DNA of 64,000 nt from Legionella nagasakiensis (GCF_900639915.1 NZ_CAAAID010000004.1:124001-188000); one strand, 5' to 3'; counted from the stretch's first letter, positions 44,317 through 55,132 are shown. The notes: a model not told the origin generated them from the sequence alone. Translations and numbers: made by a program.

Positions 44317-45189
44317 TCACTCATTAAAACGCGCGACAGGAGTGTGGCAATAAGGAACTTTTTCATGTTTGCCATAATAATTCTGATGATATTCTTCTGC
44401 GGGCCAGAAAGGCTGAGCTGCAAGCAACCGAGTAGCAACATCGTATCCTTTCTTTCTTAGCTGTTGAATCAGATCTTCAGCCTGTTCACGTTGCTCCTGA
44501 TTATAATAAAAGATTACACTTTGATATTGCTGGCCAAGATCAGGGCCTTGTCCAGTACGTTGAGTCGGGTCATGGATTTCAAAAAATCGTTTAAGCACCG
44601 CCTTATAATCTGTTATTGATGGGTCAAAAAGAACACGAACCACTTCATAATGGCCCGTATCACCCTGGCAAACTTGTTGATAAGTCGGATTAAGAACCGT
44701 ACCACCAGAATAACCTGCTTCTATTTTAAGCACACCGGGGATGCGTCGCAGGAAAAAATCAACGCCCCAAAAGCAACCACCCGCTAAAATTGCTTCTTCA
44801 CTATCGGATACCTTGTCGTCCATAACAAAATCAATAGAAGCGGAATTGACGCAATAACGACGATTTTTTGCTGTTAGATATTCATCAGTAAATACATGGC
44901 CTAAGTGCGCTTGGCAACGATTGCAAAGAATTTCGACGCGCTTGCCATCTTTATCTGGCGTTTCTTTAATCGCTTGTGCAATTTCGACATCAAAACTTGG
45001 CCAGCCACAGCCACTGCTAAATTGACTGTCGGCACGAAATAATGCTAAACCGCACCGCCGACATAAATAACTGCCTGTTAACCGTATAACATTGTAAGCC
45101 CCTGTATGCGGATACTCGGTTGCTTTATCACAAATAATGCGGCGAGCAGTTGGCGTTAGGCTGGCTGTTTTATCAAGATACATTGACAT
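44317..45189 (-). CDS. bifunctional methionine sulfoxide reductase (MsrB-MsrA fusion)
   Basis: A 290-residue cytosolic repair enzyme for both sulfoxide epimers. The N-terminal MsrB domain (to ~125) has the zinc pairs Cys43/Cys46 and Cys89/Cys92 and the catalytic Cys113 in RYCVNSASIDF. The C-terminal MsrA domain starts AILAGGCFWG with catalytic Cys139 and continues EAGYSGG and GHYEVVRV. The B-then-A order is the reverse of the PilB-type fusions. No signal peptide. The start is either of two ATGs two codons apart. It follows the transglycosylase gene by 11 bases. Confidence 0.93.
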   Translation of the reverse strand: MSMYLDKTASLTPTARRIICDKATEYPHTGAYNVIRLTGSYLCRRCGLALFRADSQFSSGCGWPSFDVEIAQAIKETPDKDGKRVEILCNRCQAHLGHVFTDEYLTAKNRRYCVNSASIDFVMDDKVSDSEEAILAGGCFWGVDFFLRRIPGVLKIEAGYSGGTVLNPTYQQVCQGDTGHYEVVRVLFDPSITDYKAVLKRFFEIHDPTQRTGQGPDLGQQYQSVIFYYNQEQREQAEDLIQQLRKKGYDVATRLLAAQPFWPAEEYHQNYYGKHEKVPYCHTPVARFNE

Positions 45190-45200
45190 AGATCCAAGTT

Positions 45201-46178
45201 TTAATTTGTCCGCTGACAGATTTTATCGGCCAAATAGCCAATCGCTCCAGCATAATAAATAGAATTATTATAACGCAGGATCATTTTATAATTTGGATAA
45301 GCTAGAAATACAGGGCCACCATACGGTTGAACAATACTTGCCTGCAAATTCTGATAAGGCAGTGGCTTACCATCTTCCATACGTACACCCATAGCACTCC
45401 ACTCGCTTACTGGCTTGACGATTGACTTGCCTTCCAGCTTTTCATCAAAATTTGCCGGCAATTTTACATGAATAGCCCATGGCTCTCCGCTTTGCCAACC
45501 ATTCTGTTTCATATAGTTAGCAATAGAAGCAAAAACATCAGGCTTTGAATCCCATATGTCTTTACGCCCATCTCCATCATAATCAACCGCATATTTCATC
45601 CAACTGGAAGGCAAAAATTGCGGTTGACCTGATGCTCCGGCCCACTCGCCTTTAAAACGACCAAGGGACACATGACCATCGTTAACAATATGCAAGGCAT
45701 AAAACAGCTGCTTCCGGAAAAAATCTCGACGATTTGAATCATAGGCAAGGGTAGCCAGTGACTTAATCACTGGGAAATTTCCCATGTAATTGCCATAGCT
45801 CGTTTCCATGCCCCAAAAAGACATGATAAAACAAGGATCGACACCATACTGACGCGCAACCTCATCAACAAGTGCCTTATGTTTTTTATATTGTTTACGC
45901 CCAATAGCAATACGGTAATTGTCAACACGTGAATTACGATATTTAAGATACGTTAGCCGATGCTCCGGTTGCGAGCGGGCCAGACTTTTTACCTGCCGGC
46001 TAGGCTCATGGATATCTGCGAATGCTTCATCAAATAAAACGGGAGAAATGCCTTGATTCAATGCTTCCTCACGCACCTCAGCCACCCAGCGATTCCAACT
46101 TTGCTGATTTGCAAATACAAATGGGGTAAGCAATGCCCCTATCCATATCGATAAAATTCGCCCCCATTGTCTCATCAT
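45201..46178 (-). CDS. MltB-type lytic murein transglycosylase
   Basis: A 325-residue exported enzyme that cleaves peptidoglycan glycan strands to anhydro-muropeptides. The signal peptide is MMRQWGRILSIWIGALLTPF with FANQ after it; there is no lipobox, so it is soluble in the periplasm. The catalytic Glu lies in SFWGMETSYGNYMG, and GEWAGASGQPQFLPSSWMKY and DYDGDGRKDIW are SLT_2-family signatures. I chose the ATG at 46178 with GAGGA upstream; an earlier one would add 19 non-family residues. Co-directional with msrBA. Confidence 0.9.
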   Translation of the reverse strand: MMRQWGRILSIWIGALLTPFVFANQQSWNRWVAEVREEALNQGISPVLFDEAFADIHEPSRQVKSLARSQPEHRLTYLKYRNSRVDNYRIAIGRKQYKKHKALVDEVARQYGVDPCFIMSFWGMETSYGNYMGNFPVIKSLATLAYDSNRRDFFRKQLFYALHIVNDGHVSLGRFKGEWAGASGQPQFLPSSWMKYAVDYDGDGRKDIWDSKPDVFASIANYMKQNGWQSGEPWAIHVKLPANFDEKLEGKSIVKPVSEWSAMGVRMEDGKPLPYQNLQASIVQPYGGPVFLAYPNYKMILRYNNSIYYAGAIGYLADKICQRTN

Positions 46179-46287
46179 GATGTCCTCTTTTTCGTTTAAT
46201 GCTGAATGATCCAGCATAGCATAAAAATCTTTCAATCATGGCATCGGCCATAATAGTTGAAACTTTAGTGCGAGCCTGTAATTATAA

Positions 46288-48243
46288 ATGAATCATAAAA
46301 GAATCATTAAAGCCTTTATCATGAAGTCTTTTAGAACGCCAACCATCAGCGCCTTCTACCGCACCGTAATCATCATCACAATTGTATTTTTCCTTCTCCT
46401 ATATATCCTCGTCTTGTACGCCATCTATAATCAGAATCGAATTTTCCAAAAAACTGGAAAAAACATTAATGAATTAACCCTACTTGCAGAAAAAACCTTT
46501 AACTACATAGACAGCCTTGACCCTGACAATAAAAAACGAGCGCAAGAATTCACAACCTTACACACTAGACAACAAAATATTTTATATATTTTTCAAATTG
46601 TTATATTATTCGCCCTCCTTCTTTGTATCCGCGCCTACCGTTACACCAGCCGACACATTGTTTATCCTATCCAAGAATTGCATCAACAAGCTGAGAAAGT
46701 AGCAAATGGTGACTACAGCATCCGTAATGACATTAGAGCTAAAAATGAACTAGAAACCTTAGGCCATACATTCAATAAAATGTGTGGGTTTATTGAAAAA
46801 GATATTCGCAATCAAAAAAAATTAACTGAATTACTGCAACAAAGCGAAGAACGGTTTCGCAATGCTGTTGAACATGCACCCATAGGGATGTCCATAAAAA
46901 CCTTGGCCGGAAAATTATTACAAGGCAACCATGCATTATGTGAAACGCTCGGTTATGACAAAGAAGAAATAAAACAGCTGACCAATAAAGACATCATTCA
47001 TCCAGAAGATTTGACAAAAGAAGAAGCACTGGAACAACGACTTATCCATGGCGAAATTAAACAATATCAGCATGAAAGCCGTTATCTTCATAAAGATGGG
47101 CATGTGGTATGGGTGCTGCTAAATGCTTCATTAATACATGATAGTCACGGTAACCCCTTGAATGTAATTTCTCAAATACAAGACATCAGCCCCCGCAAAC
47201 AAGATGAAAAAACAATGGCGGCTTTGAATGAACAAATGTCGGTGACCTTGGTCGAACTTCGACAACGAGAACATGAAAACATACTGCTTAATAAAATGAA
47301 TGAATTACTGCTGACCTGCCAAGATGCGGAAGAAGCTTATTCTATCATCTACATTATGGCAAAAGAATTATTTCCATCGCTAAGTGGCGGGCTATCTATT
47401 TACAATAAAACACAAGGCCAGTTGGCAACGGTCCGCCAGTGGGGAGAGCATCGCATTTTACAATCAGAATTTCTCCCCAACGATTGCTGGGCCTTGCGGA
47501 ATGGCAACATGTATGTTGTTGATAACACTGAAAATTCCATACTTTGCCGCCACTATACTACGATCCCAACTGGAGGTTATATTCATTTGCCGCTCCTTGT
47601 ACGCGGTGAAACCATCGGTCTTCTTGACTTGCATTGCTTAAAGAAAAGCATTAACAATAAACAGCAACAATTAGCCATAACCTTCAGTGAAAACATTAAA
47701 CTTGCTTTAGCAAATATTTATTTGCGCGAAGCATTGCGTTTTCAAGCCATACGCGATGTATTGACAGGTCTATTTAACCGCCGCTATCTAGACGAAACCT
47801 TGCCACGTGAACTAGAGCAAATAAAACGTCATAAAAGCTTATTATCCATTGCCATGATAGATATCGATGGCTTTAAAAAACTCAATGACGAATACGGTCA
47901 CGAAGCAGGAGATGAAGCACTAAAATTCGTAGGAAGTCATTTACAACAAGCAATCAGAGCGGGAGATATTGTATGTCGTTTAGGAGGGGATGAATTTGTA
48001 ATTATCTTAATTGATGCCCGCTTGAATGACGCACGCCAACGAATAGAACAACTGTGTGAACAAATAAAAAACAGTCAATTACATTTACAAGGCCACCTCT
48101 TACCGCAAATAACATTATCGGCAGGTATTGCTGAAGCCCCGACGCATGCAGACAAGGCAGAAGGATTAATGAGCGCCGCTGATGAAGCGTTATACGCTGC
48201 TAAAAAATCCGGCAAAGATACCGTCAAAATATACCAGCCCTAG
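46288..48243 (+). CDS. membrane diguanylate cyclase with HAMP, PAS, GAF and GGDEF domains
   Basis: A 651-residue sensor that should make cyclic di-GMP. Order: helix 1 (~26-47), short periplasmic loop, helix 2 (~96-114), HAMP (PIQELHQQAEKVANGDY, ~125 on), PAS-PAC (~185-305, with RNAVEHAPIGMS and the ISQIQDISPRK end), GAF (~335-480), GGDEF (~490-645). The active site GGDEF is intact at 566-570, and the inhibitory I-site RxxD (RAGD, 557-560) lies five residues before it. No EAL domain. It is a single gene; the ligand is unknown. It converges on the macB-like gene. Confidence 0.93.
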   Translation: MNHKRIIKAFIMKSFRTPTISAFYRTVIIITIVFFLLLYILVLYAIYNQNRIFQKTGKNINELTLLAEKTFNYIDSLDPDNKKRAQEFTTLHTRQQNILYIFQIVILFALLLCIRAYRYTSRHIVYPIQELHQQAEKVANGDYSIRNDIRAKNELETLGHTFNKMCGFIEKDIRNQKKLTELLQQSEERFRNAVEHAPIGMSIKTLAGKLLQGNHALCETLGYDKEEIKQLTNKDIIHPEDLTKEEALEQRLIHGEIKQYQHESRYLHKDGHVVWVLLNASLIHDSHGNPLNVISQIQDISPRKQDEKTMAALNEQMSVTLVELRQREHENILLNKMNELLLTCQDAEEAYSIIYIMAKELFPSLSGGLSIYNKTQGQLATVRQWGEHRILQSEFLPNDCWALRNGNMYVVDNTENSILCRHYTTIPTGGYIHLPLLVRGETIGLLDLHCLKKSINNKQQQLAITFSENIKLALANIYLREALRFQAIRDVLTGLFNRRYLDETLPRELEQIKRHKSLLSIAMIDIDGFKKLNDEYGHEAGDEALKFVGSHLQQAIRAGDIVCRLGGDEFVIILIDARLNDARQRIEQLCEQIKNSQLHLQGHLLPQITLSAGIAEAPTHADKAEGLMSAADEALYAAKKSGKDTVKIYQP

Positions 48244-48277
48244 TTCCCCTCATAGAGCTTATTAACAAGATCAGGAG

Positions 48278-49474
48278 TTATAATGCCGCTCGTAAAGACA
48301 TCATAGGCTCTAACAAAGCCGCGCGCCGGGCGGGATAAAAGCCAAAAAATACGCCTATCGCAACAGAAACGACAAAACCTGCGAGCGGTGGCAGTAAATA
48401 CAAAGTAAACGCCCAATGATTAAAATAAGCAACAAACCATGTGAATAGCAAACCAAGAAACACCCCTAAAAAACCACCCAATAGCGACAATAGCACCGAT
48501 TCTACTAAAAAAAGCGTTTGAATTTCCCCATTTTTTGCCCCGACTGCTTTACGAATGCCAATTTCTTTTTTACGTTCGCTAACAGACACCAGCATCACAT
48601 TCATAACGCCAATGCCTCCTACCAATAAGGAAATACTCCCAATAATGGCAAGCAACATGGTAAAAATGCGACCTTGATTTTCCATGCTGGCCACGATTTG
48701 TTTGGCACTGCGGATAAAAACATTCAATGAAGGAGCTTGCCGCTCAATGATTTGCTTTAATTGTTCAATCACCTCATCAATTTTACTGTCTGAACTTAAT
48801 AGCAATACCGCATTATTAATTTTAATCTCTTTATTGACCAGCGCCATACCAGCTATTGGAATAATAACGGCCCGATTTACATCCTCATTAAAAAAACCAT
48901 TTTCCTGCCAGGGCATTGCCACGCCAATGATCGTATACAATGCCTGTCCAATACGAAGTTGTTTCCCAAGAGGTTCCTCGAGGCTAGTCGAGGCTAATTG
49001 CCGTGCCAGCTCATTACCAATGACACAATAGTGTTCAAACGATTCTACAAATGAAACAAAATTCCCTCTAGCCAAGCGAATATGGACAATATCGGCTAAC
49101 GTCTCATCCGCCCCAATCACGGCACCATTGACCATTTTCCCTTGAAAACTCATCATTTGATAGGTAGTACCATAAGGAGCAATTTTTAAGACGGCGGGAA
49201 GCATGTCAGGCAATTGTCTCCACTGTTCAACCGAGATATTATCCTGTCTACTTTGATTCTGGCTGGAGGCTTTTTGATAAACAGAAACGGAAAGCAAATC
49301 CGTGCCCAATGCCTTAAACTGTGCCAGCGCTTTTTCAGTAGCCAACTGGCCGCAGCTCATTAATGCGACCACTGCGGCCGTCCCCACCAATATCCCCAAG
49401 ACAGCCAGAAATGATCTTAATTTTGCCGCCATGATGTTAACCAAAGCCTGGCGACAATGACGGTTAAGCGTCAT
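48278..49474 (-). CDS. MacB-type ABC transporter permease
   Basis: A 398-residue FtsX/MacB-superfamily permease: an N-terminal helix (LRSFLAVLGILVGTAAVVAL), a large periplasmic MacB-PCD domain, and three C-terminal helices beginning FTMLLAIIGSISLLVGGIGV followed by MNVMLVSVSERKKEIGIRKA, the best-conserved family segment. It lacks a fused ATPase, which is the separate upstream gene overlapping it by four bases. Together with the adaptor and TolC-like genes it forms a tripartite efflux or secretion pump. Confidence 0.9.
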   Translation of the reverse strand: MTLNRHCRQALVNIMAAKLRSFLAVLGILVGTAAVVALMSCGQLATEKALAQFKALGTDLLSVSVYQKASSQNQSRQDNISVEQWRQLPDMLPAVLKIAPYGTTYQMMSFQGKMVNGAVIGADETLADIVHIRLARGNFVSFVESFEHYCVIGNELARQLASTSLEEPLGKQLRIGQALYTIIGVAMPWQENGFFNEDVNRAVIIPIAGMALVNKEIKINNAVLLLSSDSKIDEVIEQLKQIIERQAPSLNVFIRSAKQIVASMENQGRIFTMLLAIIGSISLLVGGIGVMNVMLVSVSERKKEIGIRKAVGAKNGEIQTLFLVESVLLSLLGGFLGVFLGLLFTWFVAYFNHWAFTLYLLPPLAGFVVSVAIGVFFGFYPARRAALLEPMMSLRAAL

Positions 49475-50160
49475 GACTCATTTCCCGCTTCTGCAACAAT
49501 TTGACCATCGGCTAAAGTAATTCGCCGCGAACACAGTGTTGCAACCTGCTCATCATGAGTCACCAAAATAATCGTACGTCCTTCATCATGCAAGGTTAAA
49601 AATAATTTCATAATTTCTTTTCCAGTCTTAGAATCCAAAGCACCCGTCGGCTCATCGGCAAGAATAACCTGTGGTTCGCCAACCAAAGCACGGGCAATTG
49701 CTATACGTTGCTGCTGACCACCGGATAATTGCGGTGGGCGATGATCAGCATAGGATTCCATGCCAACACGGCGTAAGGCCTCATACACTGTTTGCTTTAT
49801 TTTTGCCGACGAAACTGAACGATACGTCAGAGGTAGGCTGACATTTTGTACAGCAGTAAACCGTGATAATAAATTAAACTGCTGAAATACAAATCCAATA
49901 TTTTGATTGCGCAATATGGCCAACTCATCCTGACTTAAACCAGCAATATCTCGGCCTTGCAAAACATATTGGCCTTCATCGGCCTTATCCAATAAACCAA
50001 TGATATTCATTAAAGTTGATTTACCTGAACCAGAAGCCCCAACAACAGCCAACATATCGCCTTGTTTTACCGTCAATGAGACCTGCTTTAAAACAGTACT
50101 CTCGACATGACCTATCCGATATCGTTTAACAATATCAGTCAATGAGATAAGTGACATCAT
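49471..50160 (-). CDS. MacB/LolD-type ABC transporter ATPase
   Basis: A 229-residue ATPase with Walker A GASGSGKST (about 37-45), Q loop FVFQQFNLLSRF, signature LSGGQQQR, Walker B VILADEPTGALDSKTG and the H loop VTHD. The TGALDSKTG stretch is typical of the MacB/LolD group. It is five bases downstream of the adaptor gene and overlaps the permease gene. The pump's substrate (macrolide, peptide or heme-type) cannot be read from the sequence. Confidence 0.93.
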   Translation of the reverse strand: MMSLISLTDIVKRYRIGHVESTVLKQVSLTVKQGDMLAVVGASGSGKSTLMNIIGLLDKADEGQYVLQGRDIAGLSQDELAILRNQNIGFVFQQFNLLSRFTAVQNVSLPLTYRSVSSAKIKQTVYEALRRVGMESYADHRPPQLSGGQQQRIAIARALVGEPQVILADEPTGALDSKTGKEIMKLFLTLHDEGRTIILVTHDEQVATLCSRRITLADGQIVAEAGNES

Positions 50161-50165
50161 AAAAC

Positions 50166-51350
50166 CTAATCATAAACCACAACGTCTCCTGGCTTTAAGC
50201 CAGAATCAATCACGACTTTATCAACCAATGCAATTCCCGTGGTTATTTCCTGTAACCGACATGCGCCATTTTTTTCTTGTAATTGCACCACACTTTTTCC
50301 AGATTTCAACTTCACAGCCGCGATAGGGATGATTAACTTGTCTGCACTATCCGCAGACAATTCGATAGAGGCACTCAGACCTACTTTTACCCAAGCCTGT
50401 TGTTGAGGCGTTAAATGTTTGACTTCTACAATCGCGGTAAATGATGGCAACGTCGCTGTGCTCGTCATTGAAGCCTGAGCATTAACAGCAATTAATTTTC
50501 CCTTAAGTTCTTCCTTGGGAAAAGCAATGCTGCGGACAATTGCGGGCATTCCTGGTTTAACTTTATCAATATCCACCTCAGGGATATCAATTTCTACACG
50601 AACGCCGCTCATGTCGCCAATCAGCGCGAGTACTTGACCTGCTTTGATTGCTGTTCCGACCGTCAGCTTCCCCGTTTTGTCATCATTTGATTTTGGCGGA
50701 TACAAGAGCACGCCATCACCGGACGCCTTTAAGTGAATCATATTATGTTTAGCAGTCAAAGCGAGCCGTACTTTATCAAACGCTGAAAAACTTAAAGACG
50801 AAAGATTCTGCCCTGTGCCATCATCCATCTTCTCAAGCATTTCCGATAACTTACGTGTTGCCTGCATCAGCGTCACACGCGCATTATTTAGGCTGGATCT
50901 TTCACTAAGATAATTATTTTTGGAAAGAAGCCCCGCCTGCCATAAATCTTCCGTTCCCACAAATTTGGCTTGTGCCACCGTATACGTATCTTTTGCTTTC
51001 AAATAATCCGTCAATATTTCATTATATTGTTTTTGCAGTTCGGGAGAATTTAGCGTAAATACCACCTCGTTTTTTTTAACGTTCTGACCATAGTGATAAT
51101 GCATAACTTCTATAACCGCATCCACCGGGCTAGTCAGTGTGTTTTCCTTCAATGGCTGCATGATCCCGGTAAAATGTAACGTTTTATGGATATTTTCCGC
51201 TTTCACCTGATACACTTTTGTAGTATTTTTATTGGTCGAAGGCTTGCTGCAAGCCACAACAATGCATGAACAAAATATCAAGACAGCTAGTTTGCCAATC
51301 ATATCGACCACATATCTTCTAGATTTTCTTTTTACCTGAGTCATTCTCAT
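50166..51350 (-). CDS. MacA-like periplasmic adaptor (lipoprotein)
   Basis: A 394-residue RND/HlyD-type adaptor. Near the N-terminus a hydrophobic segment (MIGKLAVLIFCSCIVVAC) ends in a lipobox-like VVAC, so it is probably lipid-anchored. The first lipoyl half (SPVDAVIEVMHYHYGQNVKK), a helical hairpin (~95-165), the second lipoyl half (GTAIKAGQVLALIG) and beta-barrel segments follow. I start at the ATG at 51350, two bases after the tolC-like stop; a TTG reading farther up is not needed. It links the inner-membrane ABC pair to the outer-membrane channel. Confidence 0.88.
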   Translation of the reverse strand: MRMTQVKRKSRRYVVDMIGKLAVLIFCSCIVVACSKPSTNKNTTKVYQVKAENIHKTLHFTGIMQPLKENTLTSPVDAVIEVMHYHYGQNVKKNEVVFTLNSPELQKQYNEILTDYLKAKDTYTVAQAKFVGTEDLWQAGLLSKNNYLSERSSLNNARVTLMQATRKLSEMLEKMDDGTGQNLSSLSFSAFDKVRLALTAKHNMIHLKASGDGVLLYPPKSNDDKTGKLTVGTAIKAGQVLALIGDMSGVRVEIDIPEVDIDKVKPGMPAIVRSIAFPKEELKGKLIAVNAQASMTSTATLPSFTAIVEVKHLTPQQQAWVKVGLSASIELSADSADKLIIPIAAVKLKSGKSVVQLQEKNGACRLQEITTGIALVDKVVIDSGLKPGDVVVYD

Positions 51351-51352
51351 TT

Positions 51353-52984
51353 TTATCCGCAATATCTAAGTTTTATTTGCCAGTCTTCTAGCGTCGTTCC
51401 CAACATGCGCTGCAATGCAGAGACCTGATTCAAATAAGCTATTTTTGCATTGATGAGTCCATTCTGTGCTTGTAATAATTGATTCTGGGTATTGTTAACA
51501 TCCAACGAGCTTGCAATACCGGCCTGTTGTTTTTTCTTCTCCAAAGCATAAGATTGTGCAGCTAATTTAACTTGTCTCATGGCCAATTCATAACGTTTCG
51601 CTTGGCTTTGTATATTGTTGATGGTGTTTTTAATGTTCGTTATCAGGGCACGTTTAGCTGCAATTAAATTTAAACGATCTTTTTCCAGTTTGACTTTGGC
51701 GGTAATTAACTGATCGCGACGGCCAAGATCATTAATAGGAATCGTCAGCGTTACGCCCGCCGATTCAATGGTATTACGGCCATTGTAAATGCCCAAAAGA
51801 CCCCGACCGTTACTGTCCACGCTATTCAAAGTTCCGGTTTGCACATTAGCATTCAGATTCAATTGCCACAATTGCTGATTTTTGGCAACGATGTATGCTC
51901 TTTCATCAGCACGAAGCGCCATTTTTAGCGCTAAATACTGGGTATTGTGATTTAAAGCTGTTTCAATGGATTCTTCAACATCAGGGATGATAATTTTTCC
52001 TAAAGAAACATCACTAGGAACGGCTAATTTCAATGCCGGATCAAGTCCAATGGTTTGCAGTAACTCTTGAGAAGCATTTATAAAATCATTTTCTGCTTGC
52101 TCCACCATCAAATTTAACGACTCAACTTGGTATGATTGCTGAATATTTGCCGTCGGTTCAAGTTGCCCTGCTTTTATTTTCTTTTCATTAATTTCATAGG
52201 TTTTTTTAGCTTCTTCCAATTGCCGCCGTTCGTTTTGCAAATTATTACCGCTTAAAATTAACGCACGATAGCTGGTAATCACCTGAGTGATCTGATCAAT
52301 AATGGACTGCTGCAGATTTAGTTTATTTAACCATTCATTATCTTGGGCATTCAGCAATCCAGCTTCGTTAACCGCTTTGCCAAATCCTCGCAGCAGTGGT
52401 TGAGAAATAGAAAAATTAAGTAAAGGATTATAATTACCGGTTGCCGCAACATTATTATCCATTTTCAACGATAAATCGGTGCCTAGTTTGGTTTTTAAGT
52501 CTATTTCGGGCGTCAGTATTGAACTTTTTGTCGTTGCACTGCCAACACCACTGTAATGGCTTTTTTCAATCTGCGCGCTTCCTGCCAGAGCATACTGCAC
52601 TTCGAACTGATTTTCCGCTAAACGCAACTGATAGCGCTGAATAATCCGATCAAGTTCTGCATTCTGAATATTGGGATTGTAGCGCAGGGCTAATAAAATT
52701 GCTTCTCTGAGACTTAAAAATTGTGTTTTGGTTGACCGTGGTTTTGGAGAGGTCGGCAATTCTATCCAATGTTCCAGCATATATTCCGGATTCTTGATTG
52801 CTTTATCCAAACGCTCCTCAGCAACCATAATTCGCTGCATTTCAGAGGCCGGATCATTGACCCAACGAAACAAGGATGTTTCAGGCACACCTGGATTTGC
52901 CGAATCACATGCAGAAATTGCTTCGCCATTAAAGAAAAATGCACTGGTCATCCAGCAAATCTTAGTGACAGCTTTCCAATTCAT
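51353..52984 (-). CDS. TolC-family outer-membrane efflux protein
   Basis: A 543-residue outer-membrane factor. Its two repeated halves show [20 protein letters not shown] (~92-111) and the later [20 protein letters not shown], long alpha-helical hairpins rich in Gln/Asn, and the C-terminal [20 protein letters not shown] end. A signal sequence runs over the first ~25 residues ([14 protein letters not shown]). It overlaps apaH by four bases at its start and is followed directly by the adaptor, ATPase and permease genes, so the whole pump is one operon read from apaH or earlier. Confidence 0.9.
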   Translation of the reverse strand: MNWKAVTKICWMTSAFFFNGEAISACDSANPGVPETSLFRWVNDPASEMQRIMVAEERLDKAIKNPEYMLEHWIELPTSPKPRSTKTQFLSLREAILLALRYNPNIQNAELDRIIQRYQLRLAENQFEVQYALAGSAQIEKSHYSGVGSATTKSSILTPEIDLKTKLGTDLSLKMDNNVAATGNYNPLLNFSISQPLLRGFGKAVNEAGLLNAQDNEWLNKLNLQQSIIDQITQVITSYRALILSGNNLQNERRQLEEAKKTYEINEKKIKAGQLEPTANIQQSYQVESLNLMVEQAENDFINASQELLQTIGLDPALKLAVPSDVSLGKIIIPDVEESIETALNHNTQYLALKMALRADERAYIVAKNQQLWQLNLNANVQTGTLNSVDSNGRGLLGIYNGRNTIESAGVTLTIPINDLGRRDQLITAKVKLEKDRLNLIAAKRALITNIKNTINNIQSQAKRYELAMRQVKLAAQSYALEKKKQQAGIASSLDVNNTQNQLLQAQNGLINAKIAYLNQVSALQRMLGTTLEDWQIKLRYCG

Positions 52985-53805
52985 TCATTTCCTACCAATC
53001 CTGGCACCGCAAAACACTGTCTGTCTTGCAAGCGCAGCGCCGTTAACTGCCCTCCCCAAAGACAACCTGTGTCAATCGCATAAATCCTAGGATGAGGGCA
53101 TTGACCCAGCAAAGCTGCCCAATGACCAAAGACAATATCCGCTGAAATTTCATGGCGCTGGGGAACCGCATACCAAGGATAAAGATTCTTCGGTGCATTA
53201 CTCACAGTGCCTTTATAGTTAAAGCATAAGCGTCCTTGTTCATCACAAAATCGCATGCGAGTAAAATAATTACAAATAACTCGTAATCTTGTTGTACCAC
53301 TTAAATTCGCAGACCATAAGTCTGGCTCGTTACCATACATATGGGATAAAAATTCCTCATAATAATCACCACGTAAGGCATATTCCACCTCTTCTGCCAA
53401 TTGCATTGCCTGCGACAAAGTCCACATCGGTGCAATGCCAGCATGACACATCACAATATTCAACGCTTTATCATAAATTAAAATGTCTTGCTTACGCAGC
53501 CAATGTCCCAACTCATCACGTTCAGGTGCTTCTATGATTTCTCGCAATGTATCATCCGAATTAACTTGGGTATTTTTGCAAAACAGCCGATTCAAAAGAT
53601 GTAGATCATGATTGCCGAGTGTAATTCGTGATTTTTGGGGTAATTGTTTAATAAAACGCAATACGGCGAGTGATTGGGGTCCACGATTAACCAAATCCCC
53701 TACGAACCAAAGCCTATCCTTACGTTCATCAAAATCCACCCGTTCAAGTAAACGCTGTAAAGGATCATAGCAACCTTGCACATCGCCAATAACATAATCA
53801 GCCAT
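52981..53805 (-). CDS. apaH: symmetrical diadenosine tetraphosphatase ApaH
   Basis: Hydrolyses Ap4A to two ADP. The 274-residue calcineurin-type phosphoesterase has DVQGCYD (Asp/His metal site, His of the usual GDxHG replaced by Gln in GDVQGCYD as in other ApaH), [12 protein letters not shown] and the later [10 protein letters not shown] start at ATG 53805 ([10 protein letters not shown]); a TTG five codons earlier gives no family residues. Its start overlaps the upstream gene by eight bases and its stop overlaps the tolC-like gene, an unusual link between nucleotide metabolism and an efflux operon. Confidence 0.93.
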   Translation of the reverse strand: MADYVIGDVQGCYDPLQRLLERVDFDERKDRLWFVGDLVNRGPQSLAVLRFIKQLPQKSRITLGNHDLHLLNRLFCKNTQVNSDDTLREIIEAPERDELGHWLRKQDILIYDKALNIVMCHAGIAPMWTLSQAMQLAEEVEYALRGDYYEEFLSHMYGNEPDLWSANLSGTTRLRVICNYFTRMRFCDEQGRLCFNYKGTVSNAPKNLYPWYAVPQRHEISADIVFGHWAALLGQCPHPRIYAIDTGCLWGGQLTALRLQDRQCFAVPGLVGNE

Positions 53806-55132
53806 TATGTTTATTTCCAAGCTTCACTAAGGCTGCAGAAGCGTTCACAACTTGCCATTGGCCATTGGAAGCCAAGTGACGAAGTGGCTCCGAGGTTATC
53901 CCAGCCTGTTTTTGCGTAAAATGGCTGCTGTGCTGCGCCATATTAACTAATTCAGTGGCAGATTGTTCGGTTATTTTTCCCGTATTTAAATTATGAACCT
54001 TGACTTGATTCGGTAAAACAATCGCATAGTCTGAAACAACGATGCCACTGACCATTTGTTGGTTTTTGGCTTGTTCAAAGCGAGAAATAACCTGACCATC
54101 AGCAGCCATACGGTGCAACCCCAATGATAAAAAACCTTTTTGTATGGCTTGCCAGTTTTTAAACTCAGGATGCTCGCGTATGAAGTATTTAAATATATCT
54201 GCACACATCAACATACCGCCGGGAACCATAAATAACGGGGCTTTATTGATCATGATCTGGCCTTTTTCCAAGGCCGTTGTTAACCACTTGATAAACTCCA
54301 TGCCAATCAATCGCTCTTTTTCAATCAATGACTCTGGCGTCGAATCAATAAACGTCGAAATTCGATTCCCTCGACCTCCACGGCCAGCCATATTTCGAAT
54401 TAAAAACTCACTGAAGTATCGCTGAATCGCAATGGCATCCGCACGAATCAAAATCGCACCCAACGTACCCGCAGATTGCCAATCTTCATTAAGAAGCGCA
54501 AGCCATACAGCCAATACTTGTGGATTACCAGCTATCCAGGAAAACCCAGAGGTCGGCATTAACGCTCGCCCCAACAGTAAATTTAAACGACGACGCAGCT
54601 CCTCTTCAGGCTCTTTTTGAAATTCAAAATGATAATATCTGCCAACCGATGACATGCTTTCCAGCAATGGATTCCAAGTCTTTAATTGCTGTCCATTTAA
54701 GTCAAATAATTCGACGCTATAATTACTTTGCAATTTCCCAATGCCCTGCAACATACCTGCAGAAAATAAAGCATACGTCCATAATTTTTGCTCTTCAGAT
54801 AATTCTGTGCCTTCTTGCAATACATATTCTCTAAAAAGATGTAGTGCCGCCTCCGTACGATTTAAAGCATGATCGAGTATGCCAGCAGGCAAAGCGTAAT
54901 AGCTATTTGAAGTTTCAGGTAAACGTTGACAATGGTTAATCAAATTATGAATTAAAGGTGCACAAAGCAGCTCAAAACGTGACGGTTCGAGCCCACTCGA
55001 TAATTCAATCTTCTCAAGTAATTCTTGTCTTTTACTGTCAGCCAACAGCTGTGCCGGTGATTCAATTGCAGTTAAATCTTTTAATGGCTTGGAACTGGTC
55101 GACTTTGCTTTTTTACTATAACGGTGAAACAA
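53798..55132 (-). CDS. TraI_2-like protein with a degenerate HD-type domain
   Basis: A 444-residue soluble protein resembling the TraI_2 family (N-terminal domain of some conjugative-element relaxases). [20 protein letters not shown] is followed by [20 protein letters not shown], where relaxase relatives have a His-rich SEHHHH motif and then GLLDHSLEV. The later ALLHDxGK equivalent reads [10 protein letters not shown]. So the family layout is kept but most metal-binding His/Asp are lost. A C-terminal part (~290-420, [15 protein letters not shown], then [18 protein letters not shown]) resembles the TraI_2 C-terminal domain. It begins the apaH-efflux operon. Function unknown. Confidence 0.65.
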   Translation of the reverse strand: MFHRYSKKAKSTSSKPLKDLTAIESPAQLLADSKRQELLEKIELSSGLEPSRFELLCAPLIHNLINHCQRLPETSNSYYALPAGILDHALNRTEAALHLFREYVLQEGTELSEEQKLWTYALFSAGMLQGIGKLQSNYSVELFDLNGQQLKTWNPLLESMSSVGRYYHFEFQKEPEEELRRRLNLLLGRALMPTSGFSWIAGNPQVLAVWLALLNEDWQSAGTLGAILIRADAIAIQRYFSEFLIRNMAGRGGRGNRISTFIDSTPESLIEKERLIGMEFIKWLTTALEKGQIMINKAPLFMVPGGMLMCADIFKYFIREHPEFKNWQAIQKGFLSLGLHRMAADGQVISRFEQAKNQQMVSGIVVSDYAIVLPNQVKVHNLNTGKITEQSATELVNMAQHSSHFTQKQAGITSEPLRHLASNGQWQVVNASAALVKLGNKHNG

